Source of the DNA: Zoogloea sp041917255
GTDB taxonomy: Bacteria > Pseudomonadota > Gammaproteobacteria > Burkholderiales > Rhodocyclaceae
DNA length: 64,000 bases
Assembly (NCBI GenBank): GCA_041917255.1
Contig: JAYRYA010000009.1
Span: 74,812 to 138,811, forward strand
Reading direction: 5' to 3'
The notes under the pieces are model-generated. The model saw only the letters and a program-made list of their open reading frames with translations. It ran no database searches and was not told the origin of the DNA. The stretch's first letter is position 1. Every line of letters begins with the position of its first letter. This document shows, in pieces, positions 26,623-35,132 of the stretch. Both the position numbers and the translations under genes were made by a program.

Positions 26623-27078
26623 ATGTCCGAAAACGCCCAACCCGTCTTCTCCATCGAAAAGCTTTACGTCAAGGATCTGTCCCTCGAGGTGCCGAACGCA
26701 CCGCAGATCTACCTCGAGCGCGAAGCGCCCCAGATCAACGTCCAGCTGCGCACCGAAGGCAACGGCATCGACGAAGGCGTGTTCGAAGTCACCCTGACCG
26801 TCACCGTCACCGCCCAGCTGCCGGAAGACAAGACCGTCTTCCTGGTCGAAGTCGCGCAGTGCGGCATCTTCCAGATCCGCAACGTACCCCAGGAAGACCT
26901 GGAACCGATCATGATGATCGGCTGCGCCAACATCCTCTTCCCCTACGCCCGCGAAGCCGTCTCCGATGCCGTCACCCGTGCCGGCTTTCAGCCCGTGCTG
27001 CTCGCCCCGGTCAACTTCGAGGCCCTGTTCCAGCAGAATCGCCAGCAGGCCCCCGGTACTGACGTTCCGGTTCAGTAA
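26623..27078 (+). CDS. secB: Protein-export chaperone SecB
   Basis: A 151-residue cytoplasmic tetrameric chaperone that holds preproteins unfolded and delivers them to SecA. It carries FSIEKLYVKDLSLEVPNAP near the start, the client-binding beta-sheet region and NILFPYAREAVSDAVTRAGF near 107-126. Length is normal. Its stop overlaps the next start (TAATG). Confidence 0.96.
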   Translation: MSENAQPVFSIEKLYVKDLSLEVPNAPQIYLEREAPQINVQLRTEGNGIDEGVFEVTLTVTVTAQLPEDKTVFLVEVAQCGIFQIRNVPQEDLEPIMMIGCANILFPYAREAVSDAVTRAGFQPVLLAPVNFEALFQQNRQQAPGTDVPVQ

Positions 27079-27536
27079 TGACCATGCGTCGCCGCACCAC
27101 TGCGGCGCTGTTCGCCCTGCCGTTTGCCTTCGCGGCGGCAGGCGCGAGCGCCGCCTCGGATTTCCGCTCCCTCGCCGAGCCGGCCATCCTCTACGACGCG
27201 CCGTCCAAGCAGGGCAAGCCGCTGTTCGTGATCCAGCGCTACACGCCTGTCGAGATGGTCGTGAACATCGACCGCTGGGTAAAGGTTCGCGAGCCCGCCG
27301 GCAGCCTCCTGTGGCTCGAACGCCGCCAGCTTGCCGACAAGCGCACCGTGATCGTCACTGCCGCCCGCGCCGAAATCCGCCAGAAACCCGACACCGGAGC
27401 CCCGCTCGTCTTCGAAGCTGCCAAGGACGTGGTCCTGGAGCTCGGCGACAAGGCGCCCGCCGACGGCTGGGTAAGCGTCCGCCATCGCGACGGCAGCAGC
27501 GGGTTCATCCGCATCAACCAGATCTGGGGTCTGTAA
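27078..27536 (+). CDS. Exported SH3-like domain protein
   Basis: A 152-residue secreted protein with a signal peptide (about residues 1-25, ending GASAA). Two bacterial SH3-like halves follow: ILYDAPSKQGKPLFVIQRYTPVEMV with WVKVREPAGSLLWLE, and EIRQKPDTGAPLVFEAAKDVVLEL with WVSVRHRDGSSGFI. Such domains bind peptidoglycan or proteins in the periplasm. It lies between secB and gpsA with an overlap at the start and four bases to gpsA. A second in-frame ATG at 27084 is possible. The specific role is unknown. Confidence 0.8.
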   Translation: MTMRRRTTAALFALPFAFAAAGASAASDFRSLAEPAILYDAPSKQGKPLFVIQRYTPVEMVVNIDRWVKVREPAGSLLWLERRQLADKRTVIVTAARAEIRQKPDTGAPLVFEAAKDVVLELGDKAPADGWVSVRHRDGSSGFIRINQIWGL

Positions 27537-27540
27537 GCCG

Positions 27541-28521
27541 ATGCGCATTGCCGTCTTTGGCGCAGGAGCCTGGGGAACCGCCCTCGCCCTCGCCTTCGCC
27601 CGTGGTCATCAGGTCGCGCTGTGGAGCCGCGAATCCACCGAAATCGCCGCGCTGCGTGCCGACGGTGAAAACCGCCGCTACCTGCCGGGCATTCCGCTGC
27701 CGGCCGAGCTTGAGCTCACCGACAACCTAGCCGACGCCGCGAAGGCCCACCTTCACCTCGTCGTCACCCCGCTCGCCGGCTTGCGCGACACCGCCCGCGC
27801 CCTGCGCGCAGCCGCGCCCGGCACACCGCTGCTGTGGGCCTGCAAGGGCCTCGAAGCCGGCACCGCCAAGCTGCCGCACCAGATCGTCGCTGAAGAGCTC
27901 GGCGACGACGCGCCCTGCGGCGTGCTCACCGGTCCAAGTTTTGCTGCCGAAGTCGCCCGGGGCCTGCCCGCAGCGGTCACCGTAGCTGCCCGTGACCTGG
28001 ACTTCGCACGCCACTGGGTTCAAGCCCTGCATAACAACCGGCTGCGCCTCTACGCCAACGACGACCTCGTCGGCGCGGAAGTAGGTGGCGCGGTCAAGAA
28101 TGTGATGGCGATCGCCGCCGGCGTCGCCGACGGCATGGGTTTCGGACTCAACGCCCGCGCAGCCCTCATCACCCGCGGCCTCGCCGAGATCACCCGCCTG
28201 GGCCTTGCGCTCGGCGCCCGCCGCGACACCTTCATGGGCCTCGCCGGGCTGGGCGATCTGGTGCTCACCTGCACGGGCGATCTGTCGCGCAACCGCCGCG
28301 TCGGCCTGATGCTTGCCGAGGGCAAGACGCTGCCGGACATCCTCGCTGCACTCGGTCACGTGGCAGAAGGCGTCAGCACCACCTACGAAGTCGCCGCCCT
28401 GGCTGGCCGGCTGGGTGTGGACATGCCGATCACGCTGGCCGTCGAGGGCGTGCTGAAAGGCACCGTATCGGCCCGTGACGCGGTTGAACAGCTCCTCGCC
28501 CGCGACCCCAAGCAGGAATAA
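27541..28521 (+). CDS. gpsA: Glycerol-3-phosphate dehydrogenase [NAD(P)+]
   Basis: A 326-residue enzyme reducing dihydroxyacetone phosphate to sn-glycerol 3-phosphate for phospholipid synthesis. The N-terminal dinucleotide fold is IAVFGAGAWGTALALA. The substrate domain has GAVKNVMAIAAGVADG with the catalytic Lys, and LAGLGDLVLTCTG. The length is normal. It ends the rhodanese-grxC-secB-SH3 run, convergent with trmL two bases away. Confidence 0.96.
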   Translation: MRIAVFGAGAWGTALALAFARGHQVALWSRESTEIAALRADGENRRYLPGIPLPAELELTDNLADAAKAHLHLVVTPLAGLRDTARALRAAAPGTPLLWACKGLEAGTAKLPHQIVAEELGDDAPCGVLTGPSFAAEVARGLPAAVTVAARDLDFARHWVQALHNNRLRLYANDDLVGAEVGGAVKNVMAIAAGVADGMGFGLNARAALITRGLAEITRLGLALGARRDTFMGLAGLGDLVLTCTGDLSRNRRVGLMLAEGKTLPDILAALGHVAEGVSTTYEVAALAGRLGVDMPITLAVEGVLKGTVSARDAVEQLLARDPKQE

Positions 28522-28523
28522 AC

Positions 28524-28988
28524 CTAGACGCCGCCGGCAAAGCCCGACTGGCGCCAGGCTTCATAGACCACCACCGCAGCCGCATTCGACAGATTGAGGC
28601 TGCGGTTGCCCGGTCGCATCGGGATGCGCAGCCGACGCTCGGGGCCAAATTCGGCATGGAGTTCCGGCGGCAAACCTCGCGACTCCGACCCAAAGACGAA
28701 CACGTCTCCGGGCTGGTAGGCCACCTCCGAGTAGTTTTTTCCACCATGGGAAGTCAGCGCAAAGACGCGCTGGCCTTCAAAACCGGCCCGGCAGCTGGGC
28801 CAGTTTTCGTGCACCGTCACCACCGCCATGTCCCGGTAATCCAGGCCGGCGCGGATCAGCTGCTTTTCTTCGAGTGTAAAACCCAGCGGTTTGACAAGGT
28901 GCAGACGGGCGCCAGAATTGGCACACATGCGCATGATGTTGCCGGTATTCGGGGGGATCTCCGGCTGATGTAGGACGACATGGAACAT
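28524..28988 (-). CDS. trmL: tRNA (cytidine(34)-2'-O)-methyltransferase
   Basis: A 154-residue SPOUT-class RNA methyltransferase that modifies the wobble base of tRNA-Leu isoacceptors. It begins MFHVVLHQPEIPPNTGNI and has the knot-forming FVFGSESRGLP and IPMRPGNRSLNLSNAAAVVVYE at the C-terminus. Its position next to gpsA matches the E. coli yibK neighbourhood. It is followed upstream by comF on the same strand. Confidence 0.95.
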   Translation of the reverse strand: MFHVVLHQPEIPPNTGNIMRMCANSGARLHLVKPLGFTLEEKQLIRAGLDYRDMAVVTVHENWPSCRAGFEGQRVFALTSHGGKNYSEVAYQPGDVFVFGSESRGLPPELHAEFGPERRLRIPMRPGNRSLNLSNAAAVVVYEAWRQSGFAGGV

Positions 28989-29021
28989 GGTCGCGGATTG
29001 TGCCCGCCCTCCCCCTCCCGA

Positions 29022-29744
29022 TCAAGCCGGCGCAGGCGTGCGCGCAACCACCCGGTTCTCGACACGCGCCGCACCAGCCGCCTTCAGCGCACGCGCCAAT
29101 TCAGCCAGCGTTGCGCCGGTGGTCATCACGTCATCGATCACGACAACCCGACGCCCCTCGAACGGGCTAATCACCCGGAAGGCACCACGGATGTTCGCCA
29201 CGCGCGCCTTCCACGGCAGGCTGGCCTGGGGCGAGGTATCGAGATCACGCACCACACCATCCAGCAACACCGGCAGCCCCCAGCGCTGAGCAAGCGGCCG
29301 CGCCAGTTCGGCCGCCTGGTTGAAACCGCGTTCGCTCAGGCGCGCGGAATGGAGCGGCATTGGCAAAACAATGTCAGCCGCGGGAACCGGGCCTGCCGCC
29401 ATCAGGTCGACGAACAGCCTTGAGGTACTGAGGCGATGCCCGTATTTGAGCGCCTGGATCAGCCGATCCACCGGAAAGCCATAGTCGAGCACAGCCCTCG
29501 TGGCTTCGAAAGGCGGAGCCTTGCGCAGGCACCCGCCGCAGACTTCGCCGAAGGGCTGCTCGATGGCGCAAATCGGGCATCGCCGAGCCGCACGCCCCGG
29601 CAACTCGTCAAGACATGCCATACACAGCACACCGCTGCCACTATCGGCACCACACGCAAAACACTGCTGAGGAAAGATCACCGTCGCCACGGCATCCCGT
29701 GCGGCAGCCAGCCAGCCTCGCTGGCCCAGCGCTTGATTTGACAA
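29022..29744 (-). CDS. comF: ComF family protein (amidophosphoribosyltransferase-like)
   Basis: A 240-residue protein with an N-terminal zinc-ribbon-like region (CFACGADSG, CMACLDEL, CPICAIEQP, CGGC) and a C-terminal phosphoribosyltransferase domain with the PRPP loop VVVIDDVMTTGATLAELA. ComF/GntX proteins are linked to DNA uptake and use. The frame begins with TTG at 29744, preceded by a weak GGGG; a downstream GTG start is possible, so the exact start is uncertain. It is divergent from bioB, with 65 bases between. Confidence 0.88.
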   Translation of the reverse strand: MSNQALGQRGWLAAARDAVATVIFPQQCFACGADSGSGVLCMACLDELPGRAARRCPICAIEQPFGEVCGGCLRKAPPFEATRAVLDYGFPVDRLIQALKYGHRLSTSRLFVDLMAAGPVPAADIVLPMPLHSARLSERGFNQAAELARPLAQRWGLPVLLDGVVRDLDTSPQASLPWKARVANIRGAFRVISPFEGRRVVVIDDVMTTGATLAELARALKAAGAARVENRVVARTPAPA

Positions 29745-29777
29745 ATCCAGACCCCTTCAGGGAAACTAAAAGGCTTC

Positions 29778-29792
29778 GTAATTTTGAATTAC
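29778..29792. promoter_or_regulatory. Inverted repeat between comF and bioB
   Basis: GTAATT-TTG-AATTAC is a perfect 6-base inverted repeat with a three-base spacer, 18 bases before the bioB start. It is unlike the BirA operator (TTGTAAACC-type arms). It may be a regulator site for biotin genes or only AT-rich promoter DNA. Confidence 0.4.
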
Positions 29793-29809
29793 AGCCAAAA
29801 TAAGGGTGC

Positions 29810-30805
29810 ATGACAATGACCGCTACCGCCACCTGCGCAGAGAGCGCCCCGACCGCTGCAACCGCACCGAGCCGCAAACGCTGGACCGTCGCCGAGGTCG
29901 AAGCCCTGTTCGCCCTGCCGTTCAACGACATGCTGTTCCGCGCCCAGCAGGTGCACCGCGAACACTTCGACCCGAACGCCGTACAGCGCTCCACCCTGCT
30001 CTCGATCAAGACCGGCGGATGCTCCGAAGACTGCGGCTACTGCTCCCAGTCGGCCCGCTACGACACCGGCCTCGAGAAAGAAACCCTTCTCCCCTTGAAT
30101 GAAGTGCTTGAAAACGCCCGCGCCGCCAAGGCCAAGGGTTCGACCCGCTTCTGCATGGGCGCAGCCTGGCGTGGCCCCAAGGAGAAGGATCTCGCCCCGG
30201 TGCTCGACATGGTCCGTGAAGTGAAGGCCATGGGCCTGGAAACCTGCGTCACCCTCGGCATGCTGAAGGATGGCCAGGCCGAGCAGCTCAAGGAAGCCGG
30301 GCTCGACTACTACAACCACAACATCGACACCTCACCCGAATTCTACGGCCAGATCATCACCACCCACACCCTGCAGGATCGCCTCGACACCCTCGACAAG
30401 GTGCGTGACGCTGGCATCAACGTGTGCTGTGGCGGCATTGTCGGCCTGGGCGAGACCAAGAAGAGCCGCGCCGCGCTGATCGCCGAGCTGGCCAACATGA
30501 ACCCGCCGCCGGATTCCGTGCCCATCAACAATCTGGTACAGATCGAAGGCACTCCGCTTGGCAGCGCCGAAGCCATCGACCCCTTCGACTTCGTCCGCGT
30601 GATCGCCGCCGCGCGCATCACCATGCCCGAAAGCTTCGTGCGCCTCTCTGCCGGTCGCCAGGAGCTCGGTGATGGTTTCCAGGCGCTGTGCTTCATGGCC
30701 GGCGCCAACTCGATCTTCTACGGCGAGCGCCTCCTCACCACCGACAACCCGGACGCCGACGCCGACGACAAGCTCTTCGCCCGTCTCGGCCTGAAGTCCA
30801 TCTAA
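29810..30805 (+). CDS. bioB: Biotin synthase
   Basis: A 331-residue radical-SAM enzyme that inserts sulfur into dethiobiotin. The [4Fe-4S] motif is C-x3-C-x2-C in GGCSEDCGYCSQS near residues 67-79. The [2Fe-2S] ligands lie in FCMGAAW and the GLETCVTLGML region. The C-terminal SAGRQELGDGFQ is conserved. ATG codons at 29810 and 29816 are both possible. BioC follows after 10 bases. Because the sulfur atom comes from the enzyme's own iron-sulfur cluster, it depends on cysteine desulfurase activity. Confidence 0.96.
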   Translation: MTMTATATCAESAPTAATAPSRKRWTVAEVEALFALPFNDMLFRAQQVHREHFDPNAVQRSTLLSIKTGGCSEDCGYCSQSARYDTGLEKETLLPLNEVLENARAAKAKGSTRFCMGAAWRGPKEKDLAPVLDMVREVKAMGLETCVTLGMLKDGQAEQLKEAGLDYYNHNIDTSPEFYGQIITTHTLQDRLDTLDKVRDAGINVCCGGIVGLGETKKSRAALIAELANMNPPPDSVPINNLVQIEGTPLGSAEAIDPFDFVRVIAAARITMPESFVRLSAGRQELGDGFQALCFMAGANSIFYGERLLTTDNPDADADDKLFARLGLKSI

Positions 30806-30815
30806 GCGCAGCCCA

Positions 30816-31700
30816 ATGACCGCTCCCGATTTCCAGCTCGACCCGCACCTCGTGCGCCGTCGGGCCGGACGGGCTGCCGCCAGCTACGGCCAGGTTGACA
30901 CCCTCGCGCGGGAAGTCTCCCGCCGTATGGGCGAGCGACTCGACTACATCCGCATCTCCCCCAGCCGCATCCTCGACCTGGGCTGTGGCCCCGGCGCCGA
31001 CCTGCCCGGCTTCGCCCAGCGCTATCCAGGCATCCCGCGCGTCGCCGTCGATTCGGCCCCTGCCATGCTCACCCAGGCGCGCGGCGAAACGGGGCTCTTC
31101 AAGCGCCTGATGCGTTTTGGCAAACCCGCCGAGCCCGATTTCATCTGCGCCGACGCAAGCGCACTGCCCGTCGCCCGCGGCAGTATGTCGCTCGTCTGGT
31201 CGAACCTCATGCTCCAGTGGCTGCACGATCCGCTGCCTGCCCTCAAGGAAGCACACCGGGTTCTCGAGGTCGGCGGCATGCTGATGTTTTCCACTCTCGG
31301 CCCTGACACGCTCAAGGAGCTGCGCGCCTCGCTGCCACCCTCCGACGCCGAGCACCTGCACCGCTTCATCGACATGCACGACCTGGGCGACGCCCTGATC
31401 AAGGCAGGTTTTTCCGATCCGGTGATGGACATGGACATGATCACGGTCACCTACGCCGGGCTCGACGATTTGCTGCGCGCCCTGCGCAACAGCGGCTCCA
31501 ACAACGCCTCCACGCGCCGCCCCCGTGGCCTGGTGGGCAAGGGTCACTGGCAACACCTGCGCAGCCACTACGAAGCACTACGCAAGAACGACCGCCTGCC
31601 GGTCACCGTCGAAGTCGTCTATGGTCATGCCTGGAAGGCCGAGCCCAAGGTCGCCGACGACGGCCGCGCCATCGTCCGCTTCCAGCCCAAACCCGTCTGA
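30816..31700 (+). CDS. bioC: Malonyl-ACP O-methyltransferase BioC
   Basis: A 294-residue SAM methyltransferase that methylates malonyl-ACP to start pimelate synthesis for biotin. It begins with the BioC-like VRRRAGRAAASYGQVDTLAREV, has motif I ILDLGCGPGADLPGFA, and LVWSNLMLQWLHDPLPALKE, which is highly typical of BioC. Its location directly after bioB supports this. Other biotin genes (bioA, bioF, bioD, bioH) are not in the window. Confidence 0.92.
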   Translation: MTAPDFQLDPHLVRRRAGRAAASYGQVDTLAREVSRRMGERLDYIRISPSRILDLGCGPGADLPGFAQRYPGIPRVAVDSAPAMLTQARGETGLFKRLMRFGKPAEPDFICADASALPVARGSMSLVWSNLMLQWLHDPLPALKEAHRVLEVGGMLMFSTLGPDTLKELRASLPPSDAEHLHRFIDMHDLGDALIKAGFSDPVMDMDMITVTYAGLDDLLRALRNSGSNNASTRRPRGLVGKGHWQHLRSHYEALRKNDRLPVTVEVVYGHAWKAEPKVADDGRAIVRFQPKPV

Positions 31701-31703
31701 CCG

Positions 31704-32351
31704 ATGCAACCCGTCTGGCTGTTCGACCTCGACAACACGCTGCACAACGCCAGCCCGCACATCTTCCCCCACATCAATCGCAGCATGACGGCCTACCTCA
31801 TGCGCGAGTTGCAGCTCGATGAACCTGCCGCCAATCGGATGCGGATGGACTACTGGCGGCGCTACGGCGCCACGCTGCTCGGCCTGATGCGCCATCACGG
31901 CACCGACCCGCGCCACTTCCTCCACGACACCCACCAGTTTCCGGATCTCGCGCGGATGGTCGTGTTCGATAGTGCCTTGCACCACCTGCTGCGTCGCCTG
32001 CCCGGCCGCAAGATCGTCTTCTCCAACGGCCCCCGACGCTACGCCGAAGCCGTGCTCGACGTGATGGGCATCCGCCACCACTTTGACGACGTTTATTCAG
32101 TCGAGCAGATGCGCTTTCACCCCAAGCCGGGCATCCGCGGTTTCCGCCACCTGCTCCGCGACCATCGCCTCAACCCGACGCGCTGCATCATGGTCGAAGA
32201 CAGCGCCATGAACCTGCGCACCGCCAAGCGGCTGGGCATGACCACCGTGTGGATCAGCCGTAGCCTGCGCAAACCGCCATTCGTCGATCACCGCCTGCCG
32301 TCGGTGCTTGGTCTAGCGCGGCGCGCGATGCGCGGCAGCACTTCGGGGTAA
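31704..32351 (+). CDS. HAD-family pyrimidine 5'-nucleotidase-like phosphatase
   Basis: A 215-residue HAD phosphatase. Motif I is WLFDLDNTLHNA with the nucleophile Asp near residue 8, motif II FSNGP near 98-102, and motif III/IV KPGIRGF plus MVEDSAMNLRTAKRLGM. This pattern matches the pyrimidine 5'-nucleotidase (SDT1-like) subgroup, which dephosphorylates UMP/CMP or modified nucleotides. It is three bases after bioC and ahead of aroG. The substrate is inferred from subgroup only. Confidence 0.85.
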   Translation: MQPVWLFDLDNTLHNASPHIFPHINRSMTAYLMRELQLDEPAANRMRMDYWRRYGATLLGLMRHHGTDPRHFLHDTHQFPDLARMVVFDSALHHLLRRLPGRKIVFSNGPRRYAEAVLDVMGIRHHFDDVYSVEQMRFHPKPGIRGFRHLLRDHRLNPTRCIMVEDSAMNLRTAKRLGMTTVWISRSLRKPPFVDHRLPSVLGLARRAMRGSTSG

Positions 32352-32354
32352 AAT
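32349..32354 (+). promoter_or_regulatory. -10 box candidate for aroG
   Basis: TAAAAT directly at the end of the HAD gene, 47 bases ahead of the aroG start. No clear -35 hexamer is visible. The element suggests that aroG-serB has its own promoter. Confidence 0.35.
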
Positions 32355-32400
32355 GCTCGATTCGGCGCCCTGCGCGCCACGCTGAAGAACAGCCACTGCC

Positions 32401-33477
32401 ATGACCACCGCCCAGACTGAAAACCTGAACATCGCGGCCTTCGACCGCATGCCCTCGCCCGAAGAGATCGTCGCCCGCGTACCGCTGACCGACAACGCCG
32501 CCAACGTGGTGCTCGAAGGCCGTCGCACCCTGCAGGCCATCCTCAACCGCGAGGATCCGCGGATTTTCGTCGTCGTCGGCCCGTGCTCGATCCACGACCC
32601 CGTCGCCGGCCTCGACTACGCCAAGCGCCTCAAGAAACTCGCTGACGAAGTCTCCGACACCCTGGTGCTGGTGATGCGCGTCTACTTCGAAAAGCCGCGC
32701 ACCTCCACCGGCTGGAAGGGCTACATCAACGATCCATACATGGACGACTCCTTCCGCATCGACGAAGGCATGGAAAAGGCTCGTGACTTCCTGCTCCAGG
32801 TGAATGAAGCCGGCCTGCCCGCCGCCACCGAAGCCCTCGACCCGATCGCCCCCCAGTACTACGGCGACCTGATCGCCTGGACTGCCATCGGCGCCCGCAC
32901 GTCGGAGTCCCAGACCCACCGCGAGATGGCCTCCGGTCTGTCCACCCCGGTCGGCTTCAAGAACGGCACCGACGGTTCCCTCGACGCCGCGGTGAACGGC
33001 ATCCTCTCGTCGGCAGCCCCCCACAGCTTCCTTGGCATCAATGCCCAAGGCCAGTCTTCGGTCATCCGCACCCGCGGCAACGCCTACGGCCACGTGGTGC
33101 TGCGCGGCGGCGGCGGCCGCCCCAACTACGACACCGTCTCCGTCTCCCTTGCCGAAAAAGCCCTCGTCAAGGCCAAGCTTCCGGCCAACATCGTCATCGA
33201 TTGCTCCCACGCCAACTCGTGGAAGAACCCGGAATACCAGCCGCTGGTCATGCGCGATGTCGCCCACCAGATCCGCGAAGGCAACCGCTCCATCGTCGGA
33301 CTGATGATCGAAAGCAACATCGAAGCCGGCAACCAGCCGATCCCCGCCGATCTGTCCCAGCTGCGCTACGGCTGCTCCGTCACCGACGCCTGCGTCGACT
33401 GGTCCACCACCGAAGAGATGATCCGCAACACCCGCGACATCCTGCGCGAGGTCCTGCCCCAGCGGAGCCAGGCTTGA
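32401..33477 (+). CDS. aroG: 3-deoxy-7-phosphoheptulonate synthase (type I DAHP synthase)
   Basis: A 358-residue class I enzyme condensing phosphoenolpyruvate and erythrose 4-phosphate, the first shikimate step. The motifs VVVGPCSIHDP, RVYFEKPRTSTGWKGYIND and IVIDCSHANSWK carry the metal and phosphate ligands. The length and N-terminal helix fit the AroF/AroG/AroH group, which is feedback-inhibited by an aromatic amino acid; which one cannot be read here. The stop overlaps the serB start. Confidence 0.95.
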   Translation: MTTAQTENLNIAAFDRMPSPEEIVARVPLTDNAANVVLEGRRTLQAILNREDPRIFVVVGPCSIHDPVAGLDYAKRLKKLADEVSDTLVLVMRVYFEKPRTSTGWKGYINDPYMDDSFRIDEGMEKARDFLLQVNEAGLPAATEALDPIAPQYYGDLIAWTAIGARTSESQTHREMASGLSTPVGFKNGTDGSLDAAVNGILSSAAPHSFLGINAQGQSSVIRTRGNAYGHVVLRGGGGRPNYDTVSVSLAEKALVKAKLPANIVIDCSHANSWKNPEYQPLVMRDVAHQIREGNRSIVGLMIESNIEAGNQPIPADLSQLRYGCSVTDACVDWSTTEEMIRNTRDILREVLPQRSQA

Positions 33478-34307
33478 TGAATCTGGTCGTCCAGGGACGC
33501 AAGCTCGAAACACGTGCGCTGAAAGATCTGACCACCCTCACCGGTTCGGAAGGGGTTGGCCGGCTTGGCCCAAACGCAGTACGTCTCCTCAACGCCAACC
33601 CGCACCCCGATCTCGCCGCCTACTGCGAAACCCACGAACTCGACTTCGCCTTCGTGCCCGAAGGGCGTCGGCTAACAGATTTCCGGCTCTTTGTCACCGA
33701 CATGGACTCGACGCTCATCACCATCGAGTGCATCGACGAGATCGCCGACATGCAGGGCCTGAAAGCCGAAGTAGCTGAAATCACTGAAGCCGCCATGCGG
33801 GGAGAACTGGATTTTCGCGAATCCCTGACCCGCCGTGTCGCACTGCTCCAGGGCCTTCCGGAAGATGCGCTGCGACGTGTTTTTAAGGAGCGCCTGAAGC
33901 TCAACCCGGGGGCCGAGACGCTGATCGCCGGTCTCAAGAAGGCAGGCATCGTCACCGTACTGGTGTCGGGCGGCTTCACGTATTTCACCGAGCGCCTGCA
34001 GAAGCAGCTTGGCTTCGACTACGCCGTGGCAAACGAACTGGAAATCCGGGCTGGCAAGCTTACTGGCAAGGTAAAAGGCAACATCATCGACGGCGAGGCC
34101 AAGCGCCACACCCTCGAACTCGTCCGCAGGCACCACGGCTTCGCGCCCGAAACCGTGATTGCCGCAGGCGATGGCGCCAATGACCTGCCGATGTTGCTCG
34201 CAGCGGGGATCGGCGTCGCTTATCACGCAAAACCGCTCGTTCGCGAGCAGGCATCGTTCGCCCTCAACCACAGCGGTCTGGACGGCATCCTGAATCTTTT
34301 TGCGTGA
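33477..34307 (+). CDS. serB: Phosphoserine phosphatase
   Basis: A 276-residue HAD phosphatase that makes serine from phosphoserine. The N-terminal part (about 1-70) is regulatory-like; the catalytic motif is VTDMDSTLITIECIDE, with VLVSGGFTYFT as motif II and AAGDGANDLPML as the late motif. ATG 33477 overlaps the aroG stop (TGATG). The longer frame upstream is an aroG shadow. Serine from this pathway feeds glyA and the serine O-acetyltransferase of the sulfur island. Confidence 0.95.
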   Translation: MNLVVQGRKLETRALKDLTTLTGSEGVGRLGPNAVRLLNANPHPDLAAYCETHELDFAFVPEGRRLTDFRLFVTDMDSTLITIECIDEIADMQGLKAEVAEITEAAMRGELDFRESLTRRVALLQGLPEDALRRVFKERLKLNPGAETLIAGLKKAGIVTVLVSGGFTYFTERLQKQLGFDYAVANELEIRAGKLTGKVKGNIIDGEAKRHTLELVRRHHGFAPETVIAAGDGANDLPMLLAAGIGVAYHAKPLVREQASFALNHSGLDGILNLFA

Positions 34308-34475
34308 CCTGATCGTTGGTGCGACTGGCGCGGGTGTTCCGCCGCAGAAAGCCGAAGGGCCCTCTCGTGAAGATGTGCCGACCGGTTCAGCGTATCTTCC
34401 GCGCGGCCTCCCGGACGTTACTGCCCGCGACCAGTGCGAACCGAATACTACCGATGTCGGTATGGGCATACTGTG

Positions 34476-34499
34476 GCGCAATGCACATTGCGCAATGCA
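34476..34499. repeat. Short direct and inverted repeats upstream of the NlpC/P60 gene
   Basis: GCGCAATGCA occurs twice (34476-34485 and 34490-34499), and between them CATTGCGCAATG (34486-34497) is a perfect palindrome. In the 249-base gap after serB, this could be a regulator site. Nothing else coding is seen in the gap. Confidence 0.45.
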
Positions 34500-34521
34500 A
34501 CATCGATATCCGTCGAAATTC

Positions 34522-34550
34522 TTTACACTGATCGTGTCATTCGGTAGACT
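34522..34550 (+). promoter_or_regulatory. Sigma-70-type promoter for the NlpC/P60 gene
   Basis: TTTACA (34522-34527), a 17-base spacer and TAGACT (34545-34550). The start codon at 34557 lies only six bases after the -10 box, so the transcript may be nearly leaderless. Confidence 0.55.
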
Positions 34551-34556
34551 GATCGA

Positions 34557-35093
34557 ATGCCTATCAAAAAGACCATCCTCGGCTTTTTTGTAGCGGCCGC
34601 GCTCTCCAGCGCCGCCAACGCTGCGGAACCCATCGCTCCGGCTCTGGAAGAAGCACCCGCACCGACCGTGCTGGAGCGTTATTCCGATTCGATGCGCTCG
34701 CTCGTCACGCGCAGCCTCAATTTCCTCGGCGTCCCTTACCGCATGGGTGGCACCAGCCCCCTCACCGGTTTCGATTGCAGCGGCTTCGTCGGCAAAGTCT
34801 TCTCCGACGCACTCGGTTTCGGGCTTCCGCGCACCGCCGCCGAAATGTCCCAGACCGGCGAGCAGGTCAAGATCAACGATCTGAAACCGGGCGATCTCGT
34901 CTTCTTCAACACGATGCGCCGCGCGTTCTCGCATGTAGGCATCTACCTCGGCAATTACCAGTTCGTCCACGCACCCTCCACCGGCGGCGTGGTCCGCGTC
35001 GAGGACATGCGCGTTTCCTACTGGGCTGCCCGCTACGACGGCGCCCGCCGCGTCCTTCCCAGCGCATCGGCCCGGCCTACCCAGGCCAACTGA
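34557..35093 (+). CDS. Exported NlpC/P60 family cell-wall peptidase
   Basis: A 178-residue secreted protein. A signal peptide ends near ANAAEP (residue 23). The C40 peptidase domain has FDCSGFVGKVF with the catalytic Cys near 73, FSHVGIYLGN with the His near 124, and QFVHAPSTGG. It would cleave peptide stems of peptidoglycan in the periplasm. No recognisable ribosome-binding site precedes the ATG, which fits the promoter placement six bases upstream. It stands alone before aat. Confidence 0.9.
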   Translation: MPIKKTILGFFVAAALSSAANAAEPIAPALEEAPAPTVLERYSDSMRSLVTRSLNFLGVPYRMGGTSPLTGFDCSGFVGKVFSDALGFGLPRTAAEMSQTGEQVKINDLKPGDLVFFNTMRRAFSHVGIYLGNYQFVHAPSTGGVVRVEDMRVSYWAARYDGARRVLPSASARPTQAN

Positions 35094-35132
35094 TCAGCCG
35101 CCGGCCCTGCCGGCCGCTTAGTTCGCTGCGAC

